A DNA stretch of 5,980 nucleotides from an uncultured Campylobacter sp. (GTDB lineage Bacteria > Campylobacterota > Campylobacteria > Campylobacterales > Campylobacteraceae). The stretch is taken from NCBI GenBank assembly GCA_900539255.1, contig UQBJ01000055.1, forward strand, positions 1-5,980, read 5' to 3'. The notes beneath the pieces were generated by a model. It searched no databases and had not been told where the DNA came from. It saw only the letters and a program-made list of their open reading frames with translations. Within the stretch, counting starts at the first letter, position 1. Every line of letters begins with the position of its first letter. Both the position numbers and the translations under genes were made by a program. Below are positions 5,909 through 5,980 of the stretch, one piece after another.

Positions 5909-5929
5909 TTTTCAGAAAAATACTGAAAA
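5909..5929. promoter_or_regulatory. Dyad symmetry, possible operator
   Basis: TTTTCAG (5909-5915) and CTGAAAA (5923-5929) are perfect inverted 7-bp arms separated by seven bases. The spacing puts the half-site centres 14 bases apart, compatible with a dimeric repressor or with a weak RNA hairpin. It lies about 50-70 bases ahead of the expected gene past the right edge. I do not recognise it as a Fur or PerR box. Confidence 0.35.
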
Positions 5930-5967
5930 TTTAGGCAATTTTACAACAAGCAAAGGCAGAACAAACG

Positions 5968-5972
5968 AAAGG
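5968..5972 (+). promoter_or_regulatory. Ribosome binding site for a gene beyond the right edge
   Basis: AAAGG in the context CGAAAGG resembles the site ahead of the DUF411 gene (CGAAAGGAC). With eight bases left in the window, a start codon would be expected at or just after 5981. The GTG at 5972-5974 is too close to the site to serve as start. Confidence 0.5.
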
Positions 5973-5980
5973 TGCAAAAA

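Larger units (their letters stand above)
5613..5980. other. Non-coding divergent intergenic region
   Basis: This 368-base stretch is strongly AT-rich and has no supported gene. It lies between the leftward amaA and a probable rightward gene starting at or just past the right edge. It holds the 42-46-bp repeats, an AT-only 14-bp palindrome (AATAAAATTTTATT, 5869-5882), a 7-7-7 dyad (5909-5929), a possible plus-strand -10 TAAAAT (5866-5871), and a ribosome binding site at the very end. Confidence 0.75.

Overview
The window most likely comes from a Campylobacter-type genome (Campylobacterota). RuvB starts with MDRIVEIEKF and is, as I remember it, nearly identical to the Campylobacter jejuni protein. 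An AmaA-type membrane protein and a yedF-selD pair are also present, and the DNA is rich in AAATTT-like words. The base composition looks less AT-rich than C. jejuni, so another Campylobacter species is likely; I cannot name it.

Layout. Positions 1-599 carry no convincing gene. They hold a (TC)18 microsatellite, seven tandem 21-bp degenerate repeats, a 102-bp palindromic dispersed-type repeat, and a small stem-loop. A leftward gene for a 136-residue HPt-like protein follows (600-1010). It is divergent from rightward ruvB (1146-2150). A short rightward gene for a secreted DUF411/CopG-like copper-binding protein (2191-2649) comes next, with its own extended -10 promoter. Everything from 2656 to 5612 runs leftward: an AI-2E-family permease (amaA-like, 5612-4521, GTG start), then yedF (4481-3858) and selD (3861-2656), which overlap by four bases. 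Positions 5613-5980 are non-coding, with about four degenerate copies of a 42-46-bp repeat, a dyad that could be an operator, and a ribosome binding site pointing at a gene just beyond the right edge.

Function. RuvB is the Holliday-junction branch-migration motor. YedF and SelD form a selenium module in which SelD makes selenophosphate for selenoprotein and selenouridine synthesis. The DUF411 protein probably handles copper in the periplasm. The permease and the HPt-like protein have no clear link to the others.

I see no undescribed multi-gene system. The features most worth a second look are the Asn/Ser-rich insertion of about 56 residues in SelD, the HPt-like protein with an altered histidine box, and the repeats at both ends of the window. 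One of those repeats reads on the minus strand as a decayed heptapeptide repeat.
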